From: Taudactylus pleione
Taxonomy: Eukaryota; Chordata; Amphibia; Anura; Myobatrachidae
NCBI GenBank assembly: GCA_031769625.1
Contig: JAUIMM010000689.1
Coordinates: 813,501-877,500, forward strand
Direction: 5' to 3'
DNA length: 64,000 bases
The notes beneath the pieces are model-generated. The model was not told where the DNA came from. It did not search any database and saw only the letters and a list, made by a program, of their open reading frames with translations. Of the stretch, positions 21,177 to 30,902 are shown piece after piece. Numbering within the stretch: the first letter of the stretch is position 1; each line of letters starts with the position of its first letter. The position numbers were made by a program, and so were the translations under genes.

Positions 21177-22680
21177 TCCAGGCTTGCTTCTTGGGTTTAG
21201 AGGCAGTCTTACTCGCAGACTGTCTCGGGAAGGACTGACCTTTCGCCTTACCCTGAACCCGAAAGGAATGAAAAGCCGAACTCCGAACCTTCGCAGGCAG
21301 TGCCGCCGAAGGGAGGAAGGCCGACTTGGATTTAGCCAGGGTGTCCACTATTTTGTCCAAGTCCGGACCAAATAGTAATTCCCCATTGAAAGGTAAGGCC
21401 TCCAGACCCTTCTTTGAATCAGAGTCCGCTCTCCAGGACCGCAACCACAAGGATCGGCGGCCAGACACCGCTGCAGCCGATACCCGCGAGGTCAGCAGAC
21501 TAGCATCTAAAGAAGCTTCACCAATGTAAGAAGCAGCGTCCCTCATTTGTCCCAACAACGCCCGCTGGACATCCGGAGCGTCGTCTGGGAAGGTATCTTC
21601 CAATGCATTGGCCCACCCCTCAATGGCCTTGGCCACCCAGGAGATGGCCATGGATCGTCGGGCCACTGCCCCGGAGAGGGAGTAAATAGACTTTAAGCAA
21701 GTCTCAACTTTCCTGTCCGTGGGATCCTTCAGCGAGGATATTGACGGTAATGGTAAGGTGGCGCCCCGAGTTAAACGGGTGACATGGGAATCCACCGCCG
21801 GTGGAGTTTCCCATTTTTTACAATGTGCCTCAGGGAAGGGGTAATTAGAAGCCAACCGCTTCTGAGGAAGGAATCTCTTACTGGGCGCCTGCCAAGCTAC
21901 CGCCATATGATCCGTCAACTGATCCGACAGGGGAAACACCGCAGAAGCCACCTTAGTTTTTTTGAAACTAGGAAACTTCGACTTAGGAACCGGTGCCTCA
22001 TTCTCTATAAGAAGAATAGCTTGCACCGCCCTAACTAGTGCTCGCACATTAATGGACGACTTGGTATCCATTTCCTGGACCGAGGCGTCCGAGTCAGTGT
22101 CATCAGGGACCTCCCCATCATCTGAGGAACCCTCTGAGTCCGATACCTGAGCAGCCCGTGTCATGAGTGGTCGTTTTGAAATCCTAGAAGGCATGTCAGT
22201 CTGCAACATTGACTGAAAAGCAGAGGAAGCGGCCGCCAAATTTTGCACGGAGTTGGAGAGCACATCCACCCATGGTGGAGGAGTCGCCATAGGGGCCTCA
22301 AAAGGTACCACAGGCTGCTGCGGCACAGGGGAAGCCTGTATATACATAGGCAACCCCGCATAGGGACCTACTGATTGAGACCCAGGAGGACTCCGCAATA
22401 ACTGCGGGACACCCGGGGAATGGGGGATGGTCAGCTGGGGCACCGCCCTAGTAGGGAGAGCAGTCGGGACCGACAGACGGTCCGCAATAGACACCAGCAC
22501 TTGAGAAAACATCGCCCACGGTGGTTCCTGCGCCAGAGAAGGTCTGGATGGGCCAGGAGCCACCTGGCATCGACTACACAGGCCATCCTGTGACAAATCC
22601 TCCCTATCTACTCCTGCAGAACAGCGTCCGCAGGAGGCCAACACCGGAGCCACTGAGCGCTCAACCTCCTCGTCTGACAT
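21130..22680 (-). CDS. DIRS copy C ORF1 (gag-like)
   Basis: 516 codons from ATG at 22680 (MSDEEVERSVAPVL); the frame is open a further 17 codons upstream, but this start lines up with the MSESDF start of the other subfamily. An N-terminal CGRC...CSRC pair gives C-x2-C-x14-C-x2-C, the same spacing as in copy A despite low similarity elsewhere. Then come a Pro-rich linker, an acidic segment (SDSEGSSDDGEVPDDTDSD), a helical core and a basic tail. Its end overlaps the RT/RNase H frame by 47 bp, so the next protein must come from frameshifting, re-initiation or splicing. Confidence 0.88.
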   Translation of the reverse strand: MSDEEVERSVAPVLASCGRCSAGVDREDLSQDGLCSRCQVAPGPSRPSLAQEPPWAMFSQVLVSIADRLSVPTALPTRAVPQLTIPHSPGVPQLLRSPPGSQSVGPYAGLPMYIQASPVPQQPVVPFEAPMATPPPWVDVLSNSVQNLAAASSAFQSMLQTDMPSRISKRPLMTRAAQVSDSEGSSDDGEVPDDTDSDASVQEMDTKSSINVRALVRAVQAILLIENEAPVPKSKFPSFKKTKVASAVFPLSDQLTDHMAVAWQAPSKRFLPQKRLASNYPFPEAHCKKWETPPAVDSHVTRLTRGATLPLPSISSLKDPTDRKVETCLKSIYSLSGAVARRSMAISWVAKAIEGWANALEDTFPDDAPDVQRALLGQMRDAASYIGEASLDASLLTSRVSAAAVSGRRSLWLRSWRADSDSKKGLEALPFNGELLFGPDLDKIVDTLAKSKSAFLPSAALPAKVRSSAFHSFRVQGKAKGQSFPRQSASKTASKPKKQAWSARRPSSKQEDKPAA

Positions 22681-23848
22681 GACAGAATATATTATATATC
22701 TGGCACCAGGGTAGAAGTAAAACGCACTCACTCATACAGCCCACAATATGGCACTGAGTAGCACACAACTGTATGTGACGGACCTCACAAATACGTGATC
22801 TATATAAGTGAGGTCAGTAGAAACGCCCCTCCCCCACACACCTGTAGGGCTTGTAGGAGAAGTAAAGGGATAGGTATAAGCTGACAGTAAGCGGAAAATA
22901 AGCACAGACAGGCAGCACTAGCAAAAGTCACATACCATGCAGAAGTAATACTCACTGCACCTTTACACTACAATCAACCTGCCCAGATTCAGTGTCTGGG
23001 AGGGCTATAGTGCTGTGTACGCTGTCCTTAATCAGGGGAGAGGTACACAGGGGGACCGGTCCGCGTGCTCCCTGAGATCTGCGCTGCCACTGGGAAAATG
23101 GCCGCTGGAGACCTCAGAGGAGGAGTGGCCGAGTAGATGCAGCTCAGCGACGCCAGACTACGTGCTGAAAGGCGCGCTGAGCTGAGGGGAGGAGCCGCTG
23201 ACAGGGAAGGCTTCCTCCCCTGGCTGGCCATAACCCCAGGGATGCTGGCTTCCCGCTTGCCCCTTTATCCCTGGTGGTCTAGTGGTCCCAAGGGTTATGG
23301 GGGGGGCCCGCCGCCACTGCCAGCAGCCTCCGGTCTGTCCCCAGGACCGGAGGCTAAAGGACTGCATTTAAGGCATTCCGCGCGCCGCCGCTAGCCAGCG
23401 ACGCGCGGCTTACCTGAATCCCCGGCGACTCCGGCAGCAGTCCTGGGAGGTAGACAGAGTCCGGCTAGTACGGACTCTGCCCTCCCGCCGCGATCCCCAG
23501 ATCAGTACTGGCGTCGCGGCGCCAGTCGGGGATCAGAGCTGCAGCGTGGGCATCTGTACAGACAGCCCTTCGCTGCCGTCTGTAGTAAAAAGAGATTAAA
23601 AATAAATAAAATCTAACTTAAAATAAAAAGCTTCTGGGGGCTGCTCCTGCAGCCCCCCTGCGCGGTGACCGACTCCGGCCGGGCACCAGCTTACACTGAG
23701 GTGCCTGTGGCTCGGGGGCGGGGTATAGAGGAGGACCCAAGTGCATCCTGGGAGCTAAAAGCTTAACTGTGTGGTGCCCATGGATCCTGTTCCAGCTATA
23801 ACCCCAAGGTCAACCCTGTGGACCCCTTATGGACCCTGAAGTAGAAAC
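22681..23848 (-). repeat. DIRS copy C 5' untranslated/terminal block
   Basis: About 1.17 kb upstream of ORF1, GC-rich from 23000 to 23720, with no convincing frame. It ends in the subfamily-specific terminal repeat. It probably contains the promoter; no core motif stands out. Confidence 0.6.
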
Positions 23849-24089
23849 TAAGATGTCTTGGCTCGGGGGCAGGGTATAGGAGAGGGACCCCAGTGTATCC
23901 TGGGAGGATGAAAATTTAACTCTGTGGTGTCCGATGCCTGTCGTCAACACCAATACCCTAAGGTATCCTGTGGATACCCTATGGACCCTGACGTAGAAAT
24001 AAATATTTCACCATTGGTTGGTACATAGGGGCCCTTACAAACTTTTGCTATGGGGCCAACAAATATCTAGTTATGCCCCTGGTGGTAAG

Positions 24090-24726
24090 TACAACATGTC
24101 ATAATATATCAATTATTATTCTCTCCAAAACCTGGGAGTGTGGGTGAACTGGTCTCTCACTGTCTAGAGAAATTCTTGACAAATTAGTGTGAACTAGTTG
24201 TAAAAAAAAATGGTACTAATGAGATTGAAAGTCACCATTGTTTAGCATATCCCATATTTTTATTTTAGGTTAGCTTTTCTCTGTATTTAGTATAATTGAT
24301 TGGTAATGCATTTTATATGGTTAAGATATCAGCACTGACTAGTTCCATTAGACAGAAAATGCATTCTTTTTAACATATATCACTTATCACTGTGACTTCT
24401 TGGCAGTCCCATATGAGACATCCCTCATGACACGTAAGTCATCACCCATAACTTGTTCCCTAACATACATTTGTCATCCCTCATTGCTAGTCACACATTA
24501 CCTCTCATATTCACAGATACATCTTTGATTCTGATAAATGATGATGTGCCCAAATGTACAAAGCACCAGTGAGCTAAGGTAGTAAATCCCACAACCATAC
24601 AGGTTCTATATAGTGTGTTAAGTGCCCTATTTGCTGCACAAAATGAAGTGTTGCTCTCCTCTTAGCACAAACCATTATGTATAAAACAATGGCGGGCCTC
24701 TGTGTTCTCCTAAGCTGTAGCCTTAC
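24090..24726. other. Intron sequence between the nest and exon 7
   Basis: AT-rich intronic DNA; no repeat structure or coding potential recognised. Confidence 0.5.
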
Positions 24727-24852
24727 TTTCGGGTGTTGCTGTGTTTTGCCCTCTCTTGTGTATGACGCAGAAGATTAATTCCATATTTCCTTTTCTTTGG
24801 CCTTCCAGGGCCTCGCCTTGTTAAGTTCTTAAGGATCTCATCAGGCTTCTCC
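24727..24852 (-). CDS. Host gene exon 7: AT-hook-like GPGRPKKRK
   Basis: Acceptor TTTACAG and donor GTAAGG bound 126 bp: one base completing Glu, 41 codons, then two spare bases. The peptide reads EKPDEILKNLTRRGPGRPKK then RKYGINLL. RRGPGRPKKRK is a textbook AT-hook (GRP core flanked by basic residues) for binding the minor groove of AT-rich DNA, so this supports a chromatin role. It lies directly after the exon 6 coiled coil, the same order as in the TNRC18/BAHCC1 family. If read unspliced, the frame runs into TAA right at the donor, so splicing is required. Confidence 0.8.
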
Positions 24853-25098
24853 CTGTAAAGAACTTACTGTTATACAAGCTAGGTACAGGCTAAGAAAACA
24901 CAGCCCAATCAGGATAGTAAGGTCATTTCATAGAAACATACCTTCTTTCTATGTGAACTGGAAAAGCAGCATACAAATCAAACCTTACCTTTCTAGAATG
25001 ATTAAATATGTATTAATATTTCTAATGTACAACTAACTAATAAGTATCACTGAAACATACATTGTCAGTTTACTCCATGAAAGAAATGTATTACTTAC

Positions 25099-25235
25099 TC
25101 AGAGTCTCTCCTCCTCTGTAGCTTTGCCAGTTCCCTTAGCTTTTCTTTGTACCGCCTCTGTAACTCAGCCAGCTTTACCCTGCATTCAAGTTCCACTGAA
25201 TCTGTATCCTCAATGGCAGATGTGATCGAAAAATG
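25099..25235 (-). CDS. Host gene exon 6: short charged coiled coil
   Basis: Acceptor TTTTTTTTGTGCAG and donor GTAAGT bound 137 bp, starting in phase 0 and ending with two spare bases. The peptide contains VKLAELQRRYKEKLRELAKL followed by QRRRDSE, an uninterrupted Lys/Arg/Glu/Leu helix. A similar 'LAEL..RYKEK.RELA.LQR' helix precedes the AT-hook region in TNRC18 and BAHCC1 as I recall them. The preceding intron (25236-46146) is the longest in view, about 20.9 kb, and holds DIRS copies D and E. Additional small exons in that intron cannot be excluded, although the phases join directly. Confidence 0.78.
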
Positions 25236-27865
25236 CTGCACAAAAAAAATGTGTTGCAGAAATGTTATCACAAAGCACATTGTAAGACTAAGGTAATAGT
25301 AACTTCAAAAGTATACAATTTAACAAGATGATGATTTTCCCATGTATATGTGCTTTTGTCAACAATAATGTTCAGCTAAAACATATAATAAAAAATTAAA
25401 ACACCTACAAAGGGACACTCAGAAATGCACTCCAACAAGAACTGTTATTCTGTGCAGAAGAGAAACGCAGCGTCGGTTAGCGGCGCATGTCATTACCCCA
25501 TGTCTTAAAAGGATATTTACTATGTATTCAAGTGAAATTAGCATGTGCTAATCCCGAGAGGGTTCTAAATATATGTGACCACAGTAACAAAGGGCTTCAA
25601 ACATGCTTGATAACAGCGACTAGTGAAAGATAGTGTTGATATTATACTGAGAGTGTTATATTTGCATATCTCCCAACATCACCATATAAAAGAGACTCAT
25701 ACAACCGTCTCCAGGAGGGGAATGAGAATATTAAAAATATAATTTTTGCAGTCACTCCTGTGTGATACACCAGGAATATAAGAATGATAGAGAATATTTC
25801 ACAAGTGATAGATTTTTAATCACTATAATTATATTAGTGATCAATGAGAACTACTTCCTGACAAATAATACAAGTCAAATGTACTAAAGATAGAATACAT
25901 TTGAGCATATTTCTGGAACATATAATCGTGCTATTCTCTCATTAGGTATTAGTATTTTGGATATCACTGCAGAATAGGAAATACATAAATACGAATATAT
26001 GAGAGATTCTACGTGATGTAATACAGTTCCATTAATACTGTATGTTTGACAGCCATACATAAGGCTATCGAATACACACTTGTATAATAAGCTACTCTCA
26101 CTGTAAGTGAAATACATAAGAGATACATACAAATAGTTTGCCAGAATAATTTTATTGTGACATAGAATGGGGATAAAAGTGAATAGCTTTTTGAAATCAC
26201 ATTTCTTTAAAAAACACCTCTATTGATCTTTAACCAATTTTTTGCTATACTTTGAATTCTGATATTAAATATTGAATAATAAGTTATATTTTAATTATAT
26301 GTGCACCATTAGGGACATTTCAACCCTTTCTTCTTGTGACTTACAGAACAGAAATCAGTATAGCTTCCAAAATCACTTGAGTTTCAGAAATCACTGCAGA
26401 ACACGGGTTGATTCAGATGTGGACGGATATGCTATTTCAGCTGCTAACATGCTAGCAGCTGCGATAGCTGTAATATAGTAATGCAATAGGAAGCGTCATA
26501 TCTACTACTTGCATTACTGATCCGAACTGCATCCAAGGACGCAGCATCGGATCATCTGCAAACCCTTAGGCCGGCTGAGTGACCATGGGGTCACGCAAGC
26601 CAGCTGCCGCAGATGAGTAAAATAGGCCAGGTAATCTCCATCAGCCGACTGAGTTCCTGGCCTCTCTACTCCCCCACAACGGTGGCGACACGCCTCCGTT
26701 TTGGGAAATGGAGGGCATGGCTGCCCCCTCCCCGCTGACAAATGGCAGCAGACTGTCAATCACTAACCGTCTGCTTCCAGACTGCGTACGGGATAGCATG
26801 TTCAGTATGGGTCAGGCGCATATACAGATTCCCGATAATCAGGAATCTGCGTGATCTCTTTCACTGCGCCTACAGCGGAATCACCTCCTCAAATCACTCT
26901 GCAGAGCAACAGTGAAGAGCATGTGTTGCAGGGCTGCAATCAGGGGAGGAATGCCGGCACTGGAGTCCTGTTCCCGGACAGAAGGGGGCCCACCCACAGA
27001 GGCACTGTGTTGCTGTGATCAATCTCCCCTGCAGTTTGTAATCTCTGTATGCTAAACTTTGCCAGGATCAAAGATTATGGATTGATTAGGCTGTCTGCCA
27101 CTGAATGTATCAAGTGCTGAGCTGCTCATGAACCTGCCAGGCACTCTGCTAATACCCCCCACTCTGCTGTAAAATGAGACAGTGAGTGAAATGCTAATAA
27201 TGCACACTGTTTAATGTCAAAGTTTATACTCTCATGGCTGGGCAGGATCATCGCAGTCAAGATGAATATACTCCTTAAATTATTAAAATCCCTAATTATT
27301 TAAATGTAACTGTCACATACACCCAAAAGAAGTGTAGTGATGGCAGCAACACCACAGGTACACATACAATATTACTATATTATTTATATATATTTAATAA
27401 GCCCCCACACATCAGATGTCTATGCACAGAATACAGAGAGAGCAGGGGAGGGGACAGTCTTTCAAGGAGCAACTGGGTGCAGGTGCACTGTTACACTGCT
27501 CTCTCTCTCTCTGGCGGTCCTGTGTGAAATGGCCCCCAAATCACTGTGGGAGGGACTTATATCTGATCCAAAACAAGCGAGATCTGAAGCTGGGAAGATG
27601 AAGTTTTTGCCTTCTTTTGAAATCCGAAAACGGCAAGGGGATCAGAGTATCGGGTCGGATTGGGTACATTTTCTGAAAACCAAACCCGCACATCTCTATA
27701 TAAAACACACCATCTGATTATTTGGAATAATATAAGTTGGGGGAACTACTGTACCGGCACAGTATAGTCATAGGTAAGTGAGGAGTTGGGGGCCTGATAT
27801 GGGGACATTTGGGGGTCAAGATTTTGAGAGAGGGGATTTAGGACATGAAAATAGTGCTAGACATG
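25236..27865. other. Intron sequence downstream of exon 5, proximal to exon 6
   Basis: About 2.6 kb of mainly AT-rich DNA with no exon that fits the gene's phase. The stretch 26390-26900 is locally GC-richer with self-complementary pieces (for example GCTGCTAACATGCTAGCAGC), suggestive of an old DNA transposon whose ends I could not define. Confidence 0.45.
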
Positions 27866-27873
27866 CTCCAGGG

Positions 27874-28912
27874 CAGGGATTAAAATGGGCCGGAACAGGG
27901 CGGAACTGTGCTCCGTCACTTCTATTTGGAGATGGAACCAGTTCCGCCTCCTCCGACTCACCTTAGCCACATTGAGTAATTTGCAGGGTGCCCGGCTCCC
28001 TCCCTGCAGCGCCATCGGCAGACGGAGGCTGAAGATCACTCTTGAGCTCCGGCTTCCGTCTCCGCTCCCGCCACAGGCACTATGGGAGAGACGTCATGTC
28101 ATGACGTCTCTCCCATAGCAACTTCAGAGGACTCGGAGCAGCAAGGCAGACCGGAGGCACGCAGGAGCGGAGCTTAAGGCAAGTATTGTTTTTTTTGTGT
28201 AAGCGGAGGGGGCATAACTACTGGGGGCATTACACATGGGGCACTACTACTGGGGGCATTACACAAGGGACATTACTACTATTGGGGGCATTACACAGGA
28301 TGCATTTATACTGGGAGCATTACACAGGGGGGCATTACTACTGGGGGCACTACTACAACTGGGAGCATTACTACAAGGGGCACCACTCCTAGGGGCACTG
28401 CATAAGGGGCACTACCACTACTGTGGGCTCTGCATAAAGGGCACCACTACTGGGGGCACTGCATAAGGGGCACCACTATTGGGGGCACTATCACTGTGGG
28501 CACAGCATATGGGGCACTACCACTACTGGGGGCACTGCATAAGAGGCACCACTACAATGGGCATTGCATTTGCATAAGGGGCACTACTGCTGTGGGCATT
28601 GTATAAGGAACACTACTACTGTGGGCATTGTGAATAAGGGGCACAAATGTGGGCATTGTGTAAAAGAGGCACTGCTGTGTGTCATACATGAAGGGACACT
28701 ACTATGAGGTGTAACGTGAATCGGGTGAATCAAGATTGTGGTGTAATTTGAATTGGGAATACTATTGTGTGACAACTCCCATTTATTTTGTGACCATGCC
28801 CCTTACTTTTGAGACCACGCCCCCTTTTTCCGGAGCGCGCTGTCCCTTTTTTAGAAAAGCACCAAGGGGGAAGGTGAGTTCCACCACTTCTCTAGGACCA
28901 TTTTAAGCACTG
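27874..28912. mobile_element. Non-autonomous hAT element carrying a minisatellite
   Basis: Termini CAGGGATTAAAATGGGCC and GGACCATTTTAAGCACTG are inverted repeats. Flanks CTCCAGGG (27866-27873) and TTCCAGGG (28913-28920) match at 7 of 8 positions, as for an aged hAT target duplication. The interior has a short GC-rich part, a 19-bp-armed palindrome at 28080-28118 and the tandem array 28210-28680. No transposase. Confidence 0.75.
28210..28680 (+). repeat. Degenerate minisatellite, unit about 20-28 bp (CTACTGGGGGCATTACACA)
   Basis: Many imperfect units of the form GGGGCACTACTACTGGGGGC with ATTACACA or CTGCATAA. The apparent open frames (repeating YYWGHYT) are only a product of the tandem repeat. 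Confidence 0.85.
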
Positions 28913-29055
28913 TTCCAGGGTGGGGTTAGATATGAGACTCAATGCAAAATATTCCTCTCTAGCTTTTCCTCTGTGCCTAGGTAAATAAATGTGTGCTTCT
29001 CTTTTCTTATATGATATTTCTGTTTTTTTTTTTATTATCTCATGGATAATAGTAT

Positions 29056-29206
29056 AGTACTTAAAACATGGTAATTAGCCTAAGCTAATTGAAAGCAAGA
29101 GATTTTCGTTGTGGGGCTCACTTTTGAATAATGATTCAAAAATGTGCCCCGCAAAGAAATCTCTTGCTTTCAATTAGCTTAGGCTAATTACCATGTTTTA
29201 AGTACT
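29056..29206. repeat. Long palindrome, hairpin-type MITE
   Basis: The left arm begins AGTACTTAAAACATGGTAAT and the right arm ends with its complement ATTACCATGTTTTAAGTACT. About 50 bp per arm match without a gap, then the arms continue with small mismatches to a short loop around TTTTGAATAATGATTCAAAA. No coding. Class unassigned. Confidence 0.8.
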
Positions 29207-29764
29207 TGTTATTTGATTTCTGTGAGCACCTCCAGCGATTATCTATATTTCTCATGAATTTGATTATTATTGAAACTTGTCTTCATTTACTGCTGGTTTA
29301 TAGGTATTTGATCATTTGACCCCTTTGATTTGTGATCCTGTGCAGGATAATACATACTTTTCTAGGATAATAGTTTAGTCCTGTTGGTGGGACTTCATAC
29401 AATGTATGCTTGCAATAATATGAGATATGGTAAGAACTTACCTTTGTTATCTCTATTTCTACGAAGTCCATAGGGTTTCACAGGATACCTTGGGGTATAG
29501 GTGATGACGTCAGGCATCGGGCACCATAGAGTTAAGTTTTCAGTCCTCCCAGGATGCACTAGGGTCCCCCTCCTATACCCCGCCCCCGAGCCAAGGCACC
29601 TCAGTTAGTTACCAAGCCATAGGCCGGAGGAGGAGAAGGAAGAGAGAGAAAAAAGATCTGGACACACACAAGAATCACATTCTCACCAGAGGGAGACGGA
29701 AAAAACGGTGACCAGAGTAAAGCCCATCTGCAGCACAGGTGCGACAGGGCTTGAGTCCTGTGGA

Positions 29765-29865
29765 ACCCTATGGACTTCGTAGAAATAGAGATAACAAAGG
29801 TAAGTTCTTACCATATCTCATATTTTCTACTTCAGGGTACATAGGGTATCCACAGGATACCTTGG
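29765..29865. repeat. DIRS copy D internal complementary region
   Basis: CCTATGGACTTCGTAGAAAT then AGAGATAACAAAGGTAAG ... CCATATCTCAT is the complement of the left end (29420-29480). It is directly followed by ATTTTCTACTTCAGGG ... GGATACCTTGGGG, the complement of the right end (35311-35354). Confidence 0.88.
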
Positions 29866-29887
29866 GGACGTCCCAAAGCAGTATCCT

Positions 29888-30898
29888 TTAAGGGTGGGGA
29901 CGCTCCTGTGCTGAAAGGAGAATCCGCCGCCCGAAGGAAGCATCCTGAGAGGCGAAGGTGTCAAACCTGCAATACTTCACGAAGGTATGGACAGAGGACC
30001 ACGTAGCAGCCTTGCAGATCTGGACTGCAGAGGCACCACGTCGAGCTGCCCACGAAGGACCCACAGACCTAGTGGAATGAGCCTTCACAGCAGGAGGAAC
30101 TGGCAGACCTTCATGAAGATAAGCTTCAGAAATAGCCATACGGATCCAGGCTGCCAAAGTTTGCTTTGAAGCATGCCAACCCTTTTTACGGAAGCCATAG
30201 AGGACAAACAAGGTGTCTGACTTCCTAAACGAAGAAGTGCGGTCAACATAAGTCCTTAAGGCCCGCACAACATCCAAAGGAGCCTCACCCACTGAAAGAC
30301 CAGGTGAATTAAAGGCCGTAACAACTATTTCCTCGTTAACATGAAACTGGGAAACAACTTTGGGAAGAAATTCAGGACGAGTGCGTAGCACTGCCCTGTT
30401 CCCATGAAAAATCAAGAAAGGGGTCTACAAGAAAGAGCCCCTAAATCAGAAACACGTCTGGCCGAAGCTATGGCCAGAAGATAAACAGTCTTAGCTGTTA
30501 GCCATTTAAGATCCACTGAGCCCAGTGGTTCAAACGGCGGTCCCTGGAGAGCACTCAGGACCACAGCCAAATCCCAAGGCGCCACAGGTGGAACAAAGGG
30601 TGGCTGAATGCGTAGAACACCTTGCATAAAGGTGCGCACATCCGGGATTGTAGCAATCGTACGATGGAACCAGACAGACAGGGCCGAAACCTGCACCTTC
30701 AAAGAAGCAAGGCGAAGCCCATGGTCTAGTCCCGCTTGCAGGAAGGCGAGAACCCGAGACAGACGAAACTCCCGCGGTGCATAACCTCTCGGCCGACACC
30801 ACTGGAAGAACGTATGCCACACGCGATGGTATATTCTCGCGGAAGACGGTTTCCGACCTCTGAGCATGGTACGCACTACAGAGCTGGAAAACCCCCTG
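29888..30898 (-). pseudogene. DIRS copy D tyrosine recombinase, frameshifted, Tyr to Cys
   Basis: The core is in two frames meeting at about 30415, where a G run is one base shorter than in copies E and F. Arg (ASARRVSDLGAL) and HSTRSVG are intact, but the nucleophile position reads TFVKYCRFD, a Cys in place of Tyr. It therefore has two independent inactivating changes. Confidence 0.85.
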
Positions 30899-30902
30899 GA
30901 CA

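Larger units (their letters stand above)
17746..23848 (-). mobile_element. DIRS1-like copy C, three ORFs open, second subfamily
   Basis: A 6.1-kb element inside copy B. Ends are AAGAGATATGGTAAGAAC and CCCTGAAGTAGAAAC; an AAC triplet sits at both host junctions and no longer target duplication is seen, as expected for tyrosine-recombinase integration. The terminal sequence differs from the other copies (GGTCAACCCTGTGGACC rather than GGTATCCTGTGGATACC), so it is a distinct subfamily. ORF1, RT/RNase H and recombinase are all open and overlap in order. Confidence 0.92.
13257..23998 (-). mobile_element. DIRS1-like copy B, old, itself split by copy C
   Basis: Left part 13257-17745 and right part 23849-23998 belong to one degenerate element. 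Its left terminus (GAGCTATGGTTAGAGCTTAC) is a mutated version of GAGATATGGTAAGAACTTAC, and its right end is CCTGACGTAGAAA. Copy C is inserted just inside its 5' terminus. The internal complementary region (about 13595-13680) is badly worn. It is the most diverged copy here, consistent with being the oldest. Confidence 0.85.
13210..24081. mobile_element. hAT MITE split by 10.7 kb of DIRS insertions
   Basis: Left fragment 13210-13256 starts CAAGGGCGTAACTACC; right fragment 24001-24081 ends CTAGTTATGCCCCTG. Perfect 8-bp repeats GTGGTAAG (13202-13209, 24082-24089) flank the pair, proving that they were one insertion later split. The fragments are consistent with a single short MITE when compared with the intact-looking relative at 9812-9980. 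Confidence 0.85.

Noticed and set aside
28186..28466. Repeat-containing YYWGHYT proteins, or a CRISPR-like array
   Set aside because: Units are imperfect, contiguous and lack unique spacers; this is a minisatellite inside a hAT element in a vertebrate genome.
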